From Rhodovulum sp. 12E13 (GTDB lineage Bacteria; Pseudomonadota; Alphaproteobacteria; Rhodobacterales; Rhodobacteraceae), in assembly GCF_003340565.1 (NCBI RefSeq), contig NZ_QPLK01000002.1, positions 62,001 through 126,000 of the forward strand: 64,000 bases of DNA, in the 5' to 3' direction. The notes under the pieces are model-generated. The model saw only the letters and a list, made by a program, of their open reading frames with translations. It did not search any database and was not told the DNA's origin. Numbering within the stretch: the stretch's first letter is position 1; each line of letters opens with the position of its first letter. The translations under genes were made by a program, and so were the position numbers. Positions 34,653 to 44,261 of this stretch are shown in pieces.

Positions 34653-34681
34653 GAAGGGCCGCCCCGAGGAGCGGCCCTTTT
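34653..34681 (+). terminator. Rho-independent terminator after the DUF2267 gene
   Basis: AAGGGCCGC and GCGGCCCTT form a 9-bp stem with an 8-nt loop, followed by TTTT (last bases shared with the stem). It lies between the convergent DUF2267 and rpmE genes. Confidence 0.8.
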
Positions 34682-34704
34682 CGTGTCGTGCGAGCGGGCG
34701 GCTC

Positions 34705-34926
34705 TCAGAAGCCGAGGCCCTCGTACTTCTTCTTGAACTTCGAGACGCGGCCGCCCTGGTCCATCAGGCGGGTCGAGCCCCCCGTCCAGGCCGGGTGCGA
34801 GGTGGGGTCGATGTCGAGGGTCATCGTGTCGCCCTCCTTGCCCCAGCACGTCTTCATCTGGATCACGGTGCCGTCGGTCATCTTGACGTCGACGATGTGG
34901 TAGTCGGGGTGGATGTCCTTCTTCAT
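34705..34926 (-). CDS. rpmE: 50S ribosomal protein L31
   Basis: This 73-residue protein starts [20 protein letters not shown] and ends [15 protein letters not shown], the standard bL31 ends. The zinc CxxC pair of the other type is absent, as in alphaproteobacterial L31 with a single Cys. It follows rplS after 11 nt and closes the operon. Confidence 0.96.
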   Translation of the reverse strand: MKKDIHPDYHIVDVKMTDGTVIQMKTCWGKEGDTMTLDIDPTSHPAWTGGSTRLMDQGGRVSKFKKKYEGLGF

Positions 34927-34937
34927 CGCCGTGCTCC

Positions 34938-35342
34938 TCAGCCCTGGGTCTGTGCCGCCGCGCCGGCCTTCGGCTTGCGGGGCTTGTAGGTGTTGTCCTC
35001 GGCGATGCGGGCCGACTTGCCGCGGCGCGCGCGCAGGTAGTAGAGCTTCGCGCGGCGCACCTTGCCGCGGCGCACCACCTGGATGTGCTCGATGTTCGTC
35101 GAGTAGAGCGGGAACACGCGCTCCACCCCCTCGCCGAAGCTGATCTTGCGGACGGTGAACGAGCCGGCGATGCCCTCGCCGCCCTTTCGGGCGATGCACA
35201 CGCCCTCGAAGTTCTGCACGCGGGTGCGCGTGCCTTCCGTCACCTTGTAGCCGACGCGCACGGTGTCGCCGGCCTTGAAATCGGGGATGTCCTTGGCCAG
35301 AGCGCTGATCTGCTCGGCCTCCAGTTGTGCGATCAGGTCCAT
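34938..35342 (-). CDS. rplS: 50S ribosomal protein L19
   Basis: A 134-residue bL19 with [32 protein letters not shown] and the C-terminal [23 protein letters not shown] signature, followed by a short lineage-specific tail. It contacts the 30S subunit at bridge B8. It lies 52 nt downstream of trmD, the usual rpsP-rimM-trmD-rplS order. Confidence 0.97.
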   Translation of the reverse strand: MDLIAQLEAEQISALAKDIPDFKAGDTVRVGYKVTEGTRTRVQNFEGVCIARKGGEGIAGSFTVRKISFGEGVERVFPLYSTNIEHIQVVRRGKVRRAKLYYLRARRGKSARIAEDNTYKPRKPKAGAAAQTQG

Positions 35343-35394
35343 CAGACCGATCTCCTCTGTCGCTCGCGGTTACGCCGCGAAGGTGGGTGCGCCC

Positions 35395-36234
35395 TCAGAG
35401 CTCTCGGTCTCCGTCCGGGTCCCTACCCTGACGCTCAAGGTAAGCCCGCCAGAGATCAGGGCGGCGTTTCCGTGTCAGCCTCTCGGCCTCGGCCTTTCGC
35501 CAACGGGCGATCTCCGCGTGGTGGCCGGACAGGAGAATGTCGGGCACCGCGCGACCCTGCCAGACGGTCGGCCGCGTATACTGGGGATGTTCGAGCAGAC
35601 CCTCGGAGAACGACTCCTCCTCGGTGGACGCCTGATTCCCGAGCACGCGCGGTATAAGGCGCACGGTGGCGTCGATCAAGGCATGTGCGGCGATCTCGCC
35701 GCCGGTCATCACGAAATCGCCGAGCGACACTTCCTCGATCTGCCGTGCCTGCAACACCCGCTCGTCGACCCCCTCGAAGCGGCCGCAGAGCAGGGTCACG
35801 CCCTGACCCTCGGCAAGGCGCCGAACGCGGCCCTGCGTCAGCGGCGTGCCCCGTGGCGAGAGGTAGATCACGGGCCAGTCGGCGCCGGGGGGCACGCCGG
35901 CGCCGGCCGCGGCCAGCGCGGTGTCGACCACGTCGGCGCGCAGCACCATGCCGGCGCCGCCGCCCGCGGGCGTGTCGTCGACGTTGCGATGCTTGCCTTC
36001 GCCGAAGCGGCGGAGATCCAGCGTCTCCAGCCGCCACAGCCCCGCGTCGAGGGCCCTTCCGGTGAGCGAGGCGCCGAGCGGGCCCGGAAAGAGCTGCGGG
36101 AACAAGGTGATCACCTGTGCCGTCCAGGCGCCGGCGAGGGCAGGCCGGTCGTCCATCAGGTCGCGCGGGCGGGTGCTCGGCGCTATCGAGAGGCGGCCGT
36201 GCGAGCGGCCGGCCTGCCGGGGCGTGTCAGGCAT
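35395..36234 (-). CDS. trmD: tRNA (guanine37-N1)-methyltransferase TrmD
   Basis: A 279-residue SPOUT-fold methyltransferase that makes m1G37 in tRNAs. It has [10 protein letters not shown] at the start of the domain, [23 protein letters not shown] (knot and SAM site) and HPQYTRP. The ATG at 36234 gives a 24-residue N-terminal extension before the core; this overlaps the upstream gene by eight bases (ATGCCTGA). A later Met (MDDRPAL) is an alternative. Confidence 0.95.
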   Translation of the reverse strand: MPDTPRQAGRSHGRLSIAPSTRPRDLMDDRPALAGAWTAQVITLFPQLFPGPLGASLTGRALDAGLWRLETLDLRRFGEGKHRNVDDTPAGGGAGMVLRADVVDTALAAAGAGVPPGADWPVIYLSPRGTPLTQGRVRRLAEGQGVTLLCGRFEGVDERVLQARQIEEVSLGDFVMTGGEIAAHALIDATVRLIPRVLGNQASTEEESFSEGLLEHPQYTRPTVWQGRAVPDILLSGHHAEIARWRKAEAERLTRKRRPDLWRAYLERQGRDPDGDREL

Positions 36235-37393
36235 CGGCGCCGTTCTCCGCCTCGAGCGCCAGATCCTCGATCCGATGGGCAAGCGAGATCAGCGCCTCGG
36301 CCTGATCCTCGTGGTTGTCCTCGATCTGGTCGGCTATCTCGATCAGCCGGGCGACTCCGGGCATGTCGGCCCGCGCCTCGGCATCAGCGTCGAGCAGGGC
36401 GTCCGCAAGCGCGACGAAGTCGGCGAGAGCCGCCGCGTCGGCTGCGGCGACGATGGCCTCGAATGCCGCGGCCGCCTCGCCCGCGCCCCGTCGCCGCATG
36501 GCCAGCGAGGTGTCGAGAGCGTGCAGCAGCAGGGCGCGGCGGTCTCGACGGGGCCGGTCGGGCGCGGCGCGGGCGACGAGCGCGGCAAACACCCGGTCGG
36601 GCGGGCCGGCACCCGCCACCTCCCGCAGGCTGGCGCGCACACGTTCGGCGCTCGCCGTTTCGGGCAGCGCGTCAAGCGCCGCGAAGGCGGGCTGCAATTC
36701 CGGATCGACCGTGGCGCCGGGGCGCGCGCGGTCATCGGCCGGCGAGTCCGGCGACGGGGCCGGATCGGTCGATGCGGCCTCCGCCATGGCGGGGGGGGCG
36801 TCGATCGACCGATCGCGGGTGTGGCGCGGCGTGGCGCGCGGATCGGAGCGGGGAGGCAGGCGCCGCTCGCCCGACCTCCGCTCGGCCCCCCGCTTCGCCG
36901 GCCGATGCGTGGCCCCCTTGCGCTCTGCCGCGCGCCGGTCGGAGACGGCCTGCTCCGTCGCGCGGTGGTCGGTCTCGGCCGCCTCCTCCCGCGCCCGCTC
37001 GCCCGCGCGATGGACTTCCCGCAGGGCGGCCTCGGCACTGCGGGCGGCCCGGTCGGTCAGTCCCGGAGGCCAGACGATCCGCGCGAGCACAAGGGCCCAG
37101 GCCCCGGCAAAGAGCCAGCCGAAGAGCTCCACGCGGCCCTCGATGCCGGCCAGCGCCCGCAGCGACTGGCCGAGGCCAACGAGCAGCGCGGCGAACGCCG
37201 CCGCCGTCACCGCCTGCACGGCAAGGTCGCCGGGCGCGTCGAGCCGTACCGAAGTCGGGCGCATGACCGCGTTGCCCAGCAGGAAGAGGCCCGCGAAGCC
37301 GAGCATGGCGAGCGAGGCGTGGCCCGATGCACCCGCCCCCACCGGCATGGCGACGAAGACGAGCATGGCGAAGATCAGCCCCGCGCGGCGCAT
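36227..37393 (-). CDS. Membrane protein of unknown function between rimM and trmD
   Basis: A 388-residue protein with about four N-terminal helices (residues 5-20, 27-43, 58-78, 88-108). A long highly charged, Arg/Glu/Ala-rich linker follows (about 115-210), then a helical C-terminal domain (about 230-385). I do not recognise the family. It is translationally embedded: its start shares a base with the rimM stop (TGATG), and its stop overlaps the trmD start. That points to co-expression with ribosome-maturation genes. The linker is low complexity, so homology searches need masking. Confidence 0.7.
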   Translation of the reverse strand: MRRAGLIFAMLVFVAMPVGAGASGHASLAMLGFAGLFLLGNAVMRPTSVRLDAPGDLAVQAVTAAAFAALLVGLGQSLRALAGIEGRVELFGWLFAGAWALVLARIVWPPGLTDRAARSAEAALREVHRAGERAREEAAETDHRATEQAVSDRRAAERKGATHRPAKRGAERRSGERRLPPRSDPRATPRHTRDRSIDAPPAMAEAASTDPAPSPDSPADDRARPGATVDPELQPAFAALDALPETASAERVRASLREVAGAGPPDRVFAALVARAAPDRPRRDRRALLLHALDTSLAMRRRGAGEAAAAFEAIVAAADAAALADFVALADALLDADAEARADMPGVARLIEIADQIEDNHEDQAEALISLAHRIEDLALEAENGADA

Positions 37394-37896
37394 CAGAACA
37401 GCCCCTCGGGCGGGTCGGCCACGATCTTTCCCCCCGCGATGTCGACCGTCGGCACCGCCTCGTGCGTGAACGGCAGCAGCACCGTCTGCTTCAGGCCCGG
37501 ACCGTGGACCTCGAGCAGGTCGCCCGCGCCGTGGTCGTGGATCGCGCGGACATGGCCGAGAAGGTGGCCCCCGGTGTCGCGCACTTCAAGCCCGATCAGG
37601 TCGGCGTGGTAGTATTCCCCCTCCTCGGGCGGTGGCAGGGCGGCGCGGTCGGCATAAAGCCGGGTGCCGCGCAGGGCGTCGGCCGCCTCCTTGCTGGTCA
37701 CGCCCGACAGGCGCGCGGCATATCCCGCCTTGACCGGCTGCATCAGCGTCACCTCGAAACGGCGCGTGCCGTCCTCGGTGGTGAGCGGTCCGTAGGCGGC
37801 GATGGCCTGCGGCTCGGCGCAGAAGCTCTTGAGGCGCACCTCGCCGCGCACGCCGAAGGCGCCCGCGATGGCCCCGACGCAGACGCGCCCGGTCAT
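37393..37896 (-). CDS. rimM: Ribosome maturation factor RimM
   Basis: A 167-residue 16S processing factor that binds S19 on the nascent 30S. The N-terminal RimM barrel has [19 protein letters not shown], and the PRC-barrel half has [15 protein letters not shown] and [15 protein letters not shown]. It follows rpsP on the same strand with 114 nt between them, which holds nothing else I can support. Confidence 0.96.
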   Translation of the reverse strand: MTGRVCVGAIAGAFGVRGEVRLKSFCAEPQAIAAYGPLTTEDGTRRFEVTLMQPVKAGYAARLSGVTSKEAADALRGTRLYADRAALPPPEEGEYYHADLIGLEVRDTGGHLLGHVRAIHDHGAGDLLEVHGPGLKQTVLLPFTHEAVPTVDIAGGKIVADPPEGLF

Positions 37897-38010
37897 GCCG
37901 CCGCGTCGCGCCGCGGCGCCACACGGCAGGCGGCCGCCTGCGGTTCGGGCCCTGCCCTGCGGCGGTGCGACACGCTGCCGTGGCGCTGCGGCATGGGCGA
38001 CCTCCCCGGC

Positions 38011-38385
38011 TTATGCCTCGGCCGATTCCCCGGCGGGAGCGGACGCCTCGGCGGCCTTGGCCGCGCGCTGCTCGGCGCGCTCCTTCGCCTTCTTGCCCGG
38101 CTCGCCCTTGTTGGGGTTGGCGCGCTCGGTCTTCGCCCTGACGCCCGCCGCCTCGAGGAAGCGCGAGATGCGGTCGGTCGGCTGCGCGCCCTGGTCGAGC
38201 CAGTACTGCACCCGCTCCATGTTCATCTTCACCCGGTCCTCGCTGTCCTTGGGCAGGAGCGGGTTGTAGGTGCCGAGCTTCTCGATGAAGCGGCCGTCGC
38301 GCGGCATCCGGCTGTCGGCGGCGACGATCGAGTAGTGGGGGCGCTTCTTGCTGCCGCCGCGGGCGAGTCTGATCTTCATGGCCAT
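38011..38385 (-). CDS. rpsP: 30S ribosomal protein S16
   Basis: A 124-residue bS16: [42 protein letters not shown] is the standard N-terminus. The last 40 residues are a Glu/Ala/Lys-rich extension common in this lineage. GGAG precedes the ATG. It is the first ribosomal gene of the rpsP-rimM-trmD-rplS-rpmE block. Confidence 0.97.
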   Translation of the reverse strand: MAMKIRLARGGSKKRPHYSIVAADSRMPRDGRFIEKLGTYNPLLPKDSEDRVKMNMERVQYWLDQGAQPTDRISRFLEAAGVRAKTERANPNKGEPGKKAKERAEQRAAKAAEASAPAGESAEA

Positions 38386-38443
38386 GCGTTCTCTCCTTGG
38401 TTCGATGGCTTGGCGGCGGTGCCGCCGTGGTCTCTTCGGCCCG

Positions 38444-38755
38444 TCAGGACTGGTGGGCCTCGTGGTTCTTGATGACTTCCTGGATGACGAAGGCCAGGAA
38501 CTTCTTGGCGAATTCGGGGTCGAGGTCGGCGCGCTTGGCCAGGTCCTCGAGCCGGGCGATCTGGGCCGCCTCGCGGTCAGGGTCCGACGGCGGCAGGTCG
38601 TGCACGGCCTTCAGCCGGCCCACCGCCTGGGTGTGCTTGAACCGCTCGCCGAGCGTGTAGACGAGGATCGCGTCGAGCCGGTCTATCGACTCGCGGTGCT
38701 CCTTGAGCAGATCCGCCGCGCGGGCGGCCTCGTCGGGGAGAGCGGTCTCAGTCAA
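38444..38755 (-). CDS. Chorismate mutase, type II
   Basis: A 103-residue all-helical AroQ-type chorismate mutase that turns chorismate into prephenate for Phe and Tyr. [29 protein letters not shown] carries the active-site Arg and Lys positions, and [18 protein letters not shown] is the last helix. No ATG fits. I use TTG at 38755 because AAAGGA lies eight bases upstream and the protein then starts ahead of the first helix. It overlaps the last GNAT gene by eight bases. Confidence 0.88.
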   Translation of the reverse strand: MTETALPDEAARAADLLKEHRESIDRLDAILVYTLGERFKHTQAVGRLKAVHDLPPSDPDREAAQIARLEDLAKRADLDPEFAKKFLAFVIQEVIKNHEAHQS

Positions 38756-39353
38756 GGGCCCATCCTTTCGGCGTGAATTGCGGGTCGGCGTAGTTGGCGA
38801 TCTCCATCGCGATCCCGTCGGCGAGCTGGGTGTTGCGCAGTTGCGCGGGCGCGGGGTGGCGGTAGACCACATCGTTGCCGTCGACGGTGCGGGCCTGCGC
38901 GTCGCGCTTCGCCCCCAGCCGCTCGGCCAGGCGGATCGAGGGCAGGTTGTGCGGGTCGATATAGCTCACCGCGCCGTCCCAGCCGCGTTCCTCGTAGAAG
39001 TAGCGGCGCGCGCGGTCGGTCGCCTCGAGCGCATAGCCGTTGCCGGCCACGTCGGGCCAGATGATCCACGCGATCTCGGGCTCGGGCCACATCGCGGGCT
39101 GCCAGCCGCCCGCCATGCCGTAGGTCTGGCCCGTGCGCCTGTCATGGATCACCCACATGCCGAATCCGCGGATCTCCCAGTGGCCGATCTCGGCGGCGTA
39201 GAGCATCCACGTCTCGTAGGCGTTGAGCGGCCCGCCCATGAAGCGCGAGCGGTAGGAGGCGAAGGTCGCCTTGAAATCGGGGTAGTCGCCCGGCTCAGGC
39301 CCGGCGAGGATCAGCCGCTGCGTCTCCAGCACGGGGATGTCGCGATGTCCCAT
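38748..39353 (-). CDS. GNAT family N-acetyltransferase (array member, most downstream)
   Basis: A 201-residue RimJ/RimL-like GNAT: LETQRLILAGPEPGDYPDF at the start, IGHWEIRGFGMWVI, the acetyl-CoA region DVAGNGYALEATDRARRYFYEERG and SYIDPHNLPSIRLAERLGA. The substrate is unknown. It is about 25 residues longer than its three neighbours at the C-terminus. Its ATG overlaps the stop of the upstream GNAT (TGATG). Confidence 0.9.
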   Translation of the reverse strand: MGHRDIPVLETQRLILAGPEPGDYPDFKATFASYRSRFMGGPLNAYETWMLYAAEIGHWEIRGFGMWVIHDRRTGQTYGMAGGWQPAMWPEPEIAWIIWPDVAGNGYALEATDRARRYFYEERGWDGAVSYIDPHNLPSIRLAERLGAKRDAQARTVDGNDVVYRHPAPAQLRNTQLADGIAMEIANYADPQFTPKGWALD

Positions 39354-39883
39354 CAGGCCGCCTCCCCCGGGGCCGGGTGGCGCCAGACATCCATCGCGCC
39401 CAGGCTCGGATGGTGGAACACGCCTTCGCGCGTCGCCCCGAGCCGCTCGGCCAGCGCCGCCGAGCGCGCGTTGCGCGCGTCGATCAGGCTGACGACCGTG
39501 CTCCAGCCCAGCGTTTCGTAGGCGTGGCGGCGCGTCGCACAGGCGGCCTCGAAGGCGATGCCGCGGCCCTCTGCCTCGTCGAACACCGACCAGGCGATCT
39601 CGGGCTCGAGCCAGTCCTCGGGGTAGTAGAGACCGACGACGCCGAGGGGACGGTCGCTCTGCCTGTCGGCGACCATCCAGCGGCCGTAACCGCGCAGCAG
39701 CCAGTGGCCGATCAGCGCCGACAGCTGATCGAACGCTTCGGCCCGCGTGTAGGGGCCGCCGAGAAAGGTCGCGCGCGGTCCGGTGCGGAAATCGGCATAG
39801 GCCTCGAAATCGGATGCCAGCGGCGCGCGCAGGCGCAGCCGCTCCGTCTCGAGCGTGGGGATGCGGAGGACCGTCTCGCTCAT
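39353..39883 (-). CDS. GNAT family N-acetyltransferase (array member)
   Basis: A 176-residue GNAT related to both neighbours: LETERLRLRAPLASDFEAYADF, FLGGPYTRAEAFDQLSALIGHWLLRGYG and EAEGRGIAFEAACATRRHAYETLGW (acetyl-CoA loop), ending RHPAPGEAA. The substrate is unknown. Overlaps: ATGA with the upstream GNAT stop and TGATG with the downstream start, so the three are translated as a block. Confidence 0.9.
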   Translation of the reverse strand: MSETVLRIPTLETERLRLRAPLASDFEAYADFRTGPRATFLGGPYTRAEAFDQLSALIGHWLLRGYGRWMVADRQSDRPLGVVGLYYPEDWLEPEIAWSVFDEAEGRGIAFEAACATRRHAYETLGWSTVVSLIDARNARSAALAERLGATREGVFHHPSLGAMDVWRHPAPGEAA

Positions 39884-40410
39884 GCCGCGCTCCGCGCCGG
39901 CGCGGGGTGCCGATAGACGAGGTCGCCTTCGTCGACGACCGCGGCCTGCGGATCGCGCACCGCACGAGGCTGCTCGACCAGAGCGACCGAGCGGGCGTTG
40001 CCCGGGGCGATGGAGCTGACGGCCGTTTCCCCGCCCAGCACGTCGAAGGCATGGGCGCGGGCGGCCTGCGCGGCCTCGAAGGCATAGCCCTTGCCCTCGG
40101 CGGCAGGGTCCCACACCGCCCCGCCGATCTCGCGCTCGGGCCCGCCCTCGGGAAACCACGGGCCGCCATGGCCGAGCGGCACGTCGCTGCCTTCGAGGCC
40201 GAAGACGAACTCTCTCCAGCCACGGAGCACCCAATGCCCGACGACATTGGCGAAGGCGCGCCACGGGTCGCGCGCCCTGTAGGGCCCGCCCATGTATCGT
40301 GACCGATCGCTCTGCGCGGAGGTGTCCCACATGCCGAAATCCCCGGCGCGCGGGACGCGCAGGACCAGACGCTCGGTTTCGGGCACGGGGGTGTCGGAGA
40401 GGTGAGGCAT
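39880..40410 (-). CDS. GNAT family N-acetyltransferase (array member)
   Basis: A 176-residue GNAT: PETERLVLRVPRAGDFGMW, SRYMGGPYRARDPWRAFANVVGHWVLRGW, and AEGKGYAFEAAQAARAHAFDVLG, with the late SIAPGNARSVALVE strand. It shares the GGP and GHW..RG landmarks with the next two genes, which marks them as paralogues. Starts 16 nt after the first GNAT of the array. The substrate is unknown. Confidence 0.88.
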   Translation of the reverse strand: MPHLSDTPVPETERLVLRVPRAGDFGMWDTSAQSDRSRYMGGPYRARDPWRAFANVVGHWVLRGWREFVFGLEGSDVPLGHGGPWFPEGGPEREIGGAVWDPAAEGKGYAFEAAQAARAHAFDVLGGETAVSSIAPGNARSVALVEQPRAVRDPQAAVVDEGDLVYRHPAPARSAA

Positions 40411-40426
40411 CGGCTCGGGTCGGGGA

Positions 40427-40948
40427 TCAGGCGGCGCGGGGCAGGGGGCGGCGGGGCGCGCGGGGATGGCGGTAGGCGATGGCCCCGGCACAGTCGGCGA
40501 AGGGATCGGCCAGCGCGCCGGTGAGCTCCGCCACGGCGAGCGAGCGGGCATCGGCCGGGCAGAGAAAGCTCGCCGCCTCGCGCCAGCCGAGCCGGGCGCA
40601 GGCATGGTCGCAGGCCGCCGACACCGCCTCGGCCGTCAGCTCCACCGCGTCGTCGGCCTGCCGCCAGACCAGCCAGCCGATCTCGGGCTCGGGCCAGCCC
40701 GAGGGCTGCCAGGGCCCGACGAGGCCCATCGGCACGTCGGCGCCCTCGGGCACCGCGGCGAACAGGCCGAAGCCGTTCAGGTGCCAGTGCGTCATCAGCA
40801 CGGGGAACTGCCGCCGCGCGGCCGCCCCGCTCAGCGGTGCCGTGGCGAGGCAGGCGCCCGAGGCGAGGTGGCGCATGGCGCAGGCGAGATCGCGCTCGGA
40901 CGGCGGGCGGAGAAACAGCCGCCCCGTTTCGATGATGGTCAGTCTCAT
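40427..40948 (-). CDS. GNAT family N-acetyltransferase (array member, nearest ffh)
   Basis: A 173-residue GNAT, the most diverged of the four: IIETGRLFLRPPSERDLACAM, THWHLNGFGLFA, PEIGWLVWRQADDAVELTAEAVSAACDHA. The glycine-rich acetyl-CoA loop is poorly kept, so activity is uncertain. ATG at 40948 has GAGG nine bases upstream; an ATG at 40957 is the alternative. It lies 65 nt downstream of ffh. Confidence 0.82.
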   Translation of the reverse strand: MRLTIIETGRLFLRPPSERDLACAMRHLASGACLATAPLSGAAARRQFPVLMTHWHLNGFGLFAAVPEGADVPMGLVGPWQPSGWPEPEIGWLVWRQADDAVELTAEAVSAACDHACARLGWREAASFLCPADARSLAVAELTGALADPFADCAGAIAYRHPRAPRRPLPRAA

Positions 40949-41012
40949 CGGTGACATCCTCGCTGCGAAAGGCCGGCCCGCGGCGCGGAACGACGTGACA
41001 CGGCCATGGCCG

Positions 41013-42506
41013 TCATTTCTTCTTGCCGAAGCCGGACAGCCCGGGGGGAAGTTGGCCGCCCGGCATGCCGCCGAAGCCGCCCATCCCCTTGGGCATCTTG
41101 GCGGCCTGCGCCTGCGCCGCCGCTTCGAGGGCGGCCATGTCGGGCTGCCCGCCGCCGCCGCCCTTGCCGAACATGCCGCCCATCATCTGCTTGAGCATGC
41201 CCTTCTTGCCCATCTTCTTCATCATGTCCGACATCTGCCGGTGCATCTTGAGCAGGCGGTTCAGCTCCTGCACCTCCAGCCCGGCGCCCTTGGCGATGCG
41301 CTTCTTGCGGCTGGCCTGCAGGATCTGCGGGTTGGCACGCTCCTTCCTGGTCATCGAGTTGATCAGGGCGATCTGGCGACGCAGCATCGAATCGTCGATG
41401 CCCGCCTCGGTCATCTGCGCGCCCATCTTCTTGGCGCCGGGCAGCATGCCCATCATGCCTTCCATGCCGCCCATCTTCAGCATCTGGTCGAGCTGCATCT
41501 TCAGGTCGTTCATGTTGAACTGACCCTTCTGGAAGCGCTTCATCATGCGCTCGGCCTGCTCGGCCTCGATCGTCTCCTGCGCCTTCTCGACGAGGCTGAC
41601 AATGTCGCCCATCCCGAGGATGCGGCCGGCGATCCGCTCGGGGTGGAACTCCTCGAGCGCGTCCATCTTCTCGCCGAGGCCGACGAACTTGATCGGCTTG
41701 CCGGTGACCGCGCGCATCGACAGGGCCGCGCCGCCACGGCCGTCGCCGTCCATCCGCGTGAGCACCACGCCCGAGACGCCGATCCTGCCGTCGAACTCGG
41801 TGGCGACGTTCACCGCGTCCTGCCCGGTCAGGCCGTCGACCACCAAGAGAGTCTCGCGCGGCTCGGCCACGTCGCGCACATCGGCGGCCTGCTGGATCAG
41901 CTCCTGGTCGATGTGCAGCCGGCCCGCCGTGTCGAGCATGTAGACGTCGTAGCCGCCCAGCGTGGCCTGCTGCTTCGCCCGCCTGGCGATCTGCACCGGC
42001 GTCTCGCCCTTGACGATGGGCAGGGTATCGACCCCGACCTGCGCGCCGAGGATCTGAAGCTGCTCCATCGCCGCGGGGCGGTTGGTATCGAGCGAGGCCA
42101 TCAGTACCCGCTTGCCGTCGCGCTCCTTGAGCCGCTTGGCGAGCTTGGCGGTCGTCGTCGTCTTGCCCGAGCCCTGCAGGCCCACCATCAGGATCGGCGC
42201 GGGCGGGTTGTCGATCTTGAGCGTGCCGATCTCACCGTCGTCGCCGGCGAGGAAGTGCACCAGCTCGTCGTGCACGATCTTGACCACCTGCTGGCCGGGC
42301 GTGACCGATTTCGTCACCGCCTGGCCCGTCGCCTTGTCCTGCACCGCCTTGATGAAGTCGCGCGCCACCGGCAGCGAAACGTCGGCCTCGAGCAGCGCGA
42401 CGCGCACCTCGCGCAACGCGGTCTTGACGTCGTCCTCGCTGAGCGCGCCCTGCTTGGTGAGCCGGTCGAAGACGCCGGACAGGCGTTCGGAGAGATTTTC
42501 GAACAT
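41013..42506 (-). CDS. ffh: Signal recognition particle protein Ffh
   Basis: A 497-residue SRP54 GTPase that binds signal sequences and 4.5S RNA and targets membrane proteins. An N-terminal four-helix bundle is followed by the G domain (GLQGSGKTTTTAKLAK near residue 105, DTAGRLHID, TRMDGDGRGGAALS) and the Met-rich M domain from about 325 (MKRFQKGQFNMNDLKMQLDQM, GSMP-like NPQIL helix). A Gly/Pro-rich tail ends in GFGKKK. The 4.5S RNA gene is not in the window. Confidence 0.97.
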   Translation of the reverse strand: MFENLSERLSGVFDRLTKQGALSEDDVKTALREVRVALLEADVSLPVARDFIKAVQDKATGQAVTKSVTPGQQVVKIVHDELVHFLAGDDGEIGTLKIDNPPAPILMVGLQGSGKTTTTAKLAKRLKERDGKRVLMASLDTNRPAAMEQLQILGAQVGVDTLPIVKGETPVQIARRAKQQATLGGYDVYMLDTAGRLHIDQELIQQAADVRDVAEPRETLLVVDGLTGQDAVNVATEFDGRIGVSGVVLTRMDGDGRGGAALSMRAVTGKPIKFVGLGEKMDALEEFHPERIAGRILGMGDIVSLVEKAQETIEAEQAERMMKRFQKGQFNMNDLKMQLDQMLKMGGMEGMMGMLPGAKKMGAQMTEAGIDDSMLRRQIALINSMTRKERANPQILQASRKKRIAKGAGLEVQELNRLLKMHRQMSDMMKKMGKKGMLKQMMGGMFGKGGGGGQPDMAALEAAAQAQAAKMPKGMGGFGGMPGGQLPPGLSGFGKKK

Positions 42507-42654
42507 GTCGGCCCCTCTGCCTTTTCCTCGTCGCTCTCAGATGGGAGAGCGCGCGCCAAACCGCAAATGCCCCCACGGGCGCGACGCGCTGGTGGGGGGC
42601 GATCCCGCCGCCGGGGCGGGACCGGAAGCCTGACACTCCCGGAACGTGACGGGG

Positions 42655-42683
42655 CGGTTAGCGCCTCGATCCCGCCAAGTCAA
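42655..42683 (-). promoter_or_regulatory. Candidate ffh promoter
   Basis: On the minus strand TTGACT and TAACCG are exactly 17 bases apart, giving a leader of about 140 nt before ffh. The rest of 42507-42803 shows nothing I can name. Confidence 0.5.
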
Positions 42684-42803
42684 GCCGGCGGCTGCGGCAA
42701 CGGGACCCGGCGCCCCGACCTAAGGTGAATTTCGCTTCCCGGGCCCTTCCGGCTGGTGCAGGCTGGCCGCGATCATTGCCTTCCCTAACGGAGCCATTTC
42801 GCC

Positions 42804-44261
42804 ATGTGCCATTCCTGCGCCGAGGCCGCCGCAGCCGGGGCGGCCATCGACATGTGCCTGTGCGGTGCGCCGCAGACGCAAGCCGCCTTCGCCCGGATGG
42901 AGGCGGACCTGACACGCCGCCAGATGCTCGGTGGCACGGCGGCGGTGCTGGGCATGTTCGCAGGCTTCGGCCTCGCGCCGCGCGAAGTTCGGGCGCAGAC
43001 GCCGGGGCGGCCTCTCCTGCTGACCAACCTGCGCTTCTTCGACGGCACGACGCCGGCGATGCGGGAGGGGCGCGACATCCTGATCGAGGGCGGCCGCGTC
43101 GCCGCGCTGCCCCCCGCGGGGCAGGGCCCGGAGGATGCCGAGCGGATCGACTGCGGCGGCCGCGCCGTCATCCCCGGCCTGATCGACGCGCACTGGCACT
43201 CCACCCTCGTCGCGGTGACGCAGACGCAGGCGATGGCCGCGGACATCGGCTTCGTCCACCTCATGGCCGGGCGCGAGGCCGGCGCGACGCTGATGCGCGG
43301 CTTCACCACGGTGCGCGATACCGGGGGCCCCGCCTTCGGCCTGCAGCTTGCCATCGACCGGGGGTTGCTGCCCGGCCCGCGCATCTTTCCCTCCGGCGCG
43401 ATGCTCTCGCAGACCTCGGGCCACGGCGACTTTCGCCTGCTCAACGAGCTTCCGCGCGCCGACGGCGATCTCTCCCACGCCGAGCGGGCGGGTGTCGCCG
43501 CCCTCGCCGACGGGCGGGCCGAGGTGCTGCGCCGCACCCGCGAGCAGCTGATGAAAGGCGCGAGCCAGATCAAGATCATGGCCGGCGGCGGCGTCTCGTC
43601 GCTCTACGACCCGCTGGAGTCGCTCCAGTTCCTCGAGGAAGAGATGGAGGCCGCCGTGCGCGGCGCCGCCGACTGGGGCACCTATGTCTGCGCCCATGTC
43701 TACACCTCGGAGGGCATCCAGCGGGCGCTCCGGGCCGGCGTGAAGTCGATCGAGCACGGCCAGCTCGCCGATACCGCGACGATCCGCATGATGCGCGAGG
43801 AGGGGGCGTGGTGGTCGATCCAGCCCTTCCTCGCCGACGAGGATGCCAACCCCAAATCCGATCCCCGCCAGCAGGCCAAGCAGACGGAGGTGGCGCAGGG
43901 CACCGTGCGGGCCTTCGAGGAGGGACGGGCCGAGGGTGTCAACATGGCCTTCGGCACCGACATCCTGATGAACCCCGCCGGCACGGCCAGCCAGGGCCGG
44001 CAGCTCGCCAAGCTGACCCGCTTCATGCCGCCGCTCGAAGCGCTGCGCATGGCCACCGGCGCGGCGGGCGAGCTTCTGGCTCTGTCGGGCGAGCGCGCGC
44101 CCTACGAGGGCCGGCTGGGCGTGATCGAAGAGGGGGCGCCGGCCGACCTGCTGGTCGTCGAGGGCGACCCGGAGGCGGGGCTCGACTGGCTGGACGACCC
44201 GGCCGCCAACCTGCCTCTCATCCTGAAGGGCGGCGCTCTGGTGAAGGACGCGCTCGCATGA
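42804..44261 (+). CDS. Tat-exported metal-dependent amidohydrolase with an N-terminal Cys motif
   Basis: A 485-residue amidohydrolase-superfamily protein. Residues 1-23 hold CHSC and CLC motifs, then TRRQMLGGTAAVLGMFAGFG (about 37-57) is a Tat-type signal. The TIM-barrel enzyme has GLIDAHWHS (metal HxH), IKIMAGGG (possible carboxy-Lys), CAHVYT and IEHGQ (His ligands) and FGTDI (Asp). It resembles prolidase/imidazolonepropionase-like hydrolases; the substrate is unknown. The Cys motif ahead of the twin Arg is odd, so export could start at a later Met. Its stop overlaps the next gene (ATGA). Confidence 0.82.
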   Translation: MCHSCAEAAAAGAAIDMCLCGAPQTQAAFARMEADLTRRQMLGGTAAVLGMFAGFGLAPREVRAQTPGRPLLLTNLRFFDGTTPAMREGRDILIEGGRVAALPPAGQGPEDAERIDCGGRAVIPGLIDAHWHSTLVAVTQTQAMAADIGFVHLMAGREAGATLMRGFTTVRDTGGPAFGLQLAIDRGLLPGPRIFPSGAMLSQTSGHGDFRLLNELPRADGDLSHAERAGVAALADGRAEVLRRTREQLMKGASQIKIMAGGGVSSLYDPLESLQFLEEEMEAAVRGAADWGTYVCAHVYTSEGIQRALRAGVKSIEHGQLADTATIRMMREEGAWWSIQPFLADEDANPKSDPRQQAKQTEVAQGTVRAFEEGRAEGVNMAFGTDILMNPAGTASQGRQLAKLTRFMPPLEALRMATGAAGELLALSGERAPYEGRLGVIEEGAPADLLVVEGDPEAGLDWLDDPAANLPLILKGGALVKDALA

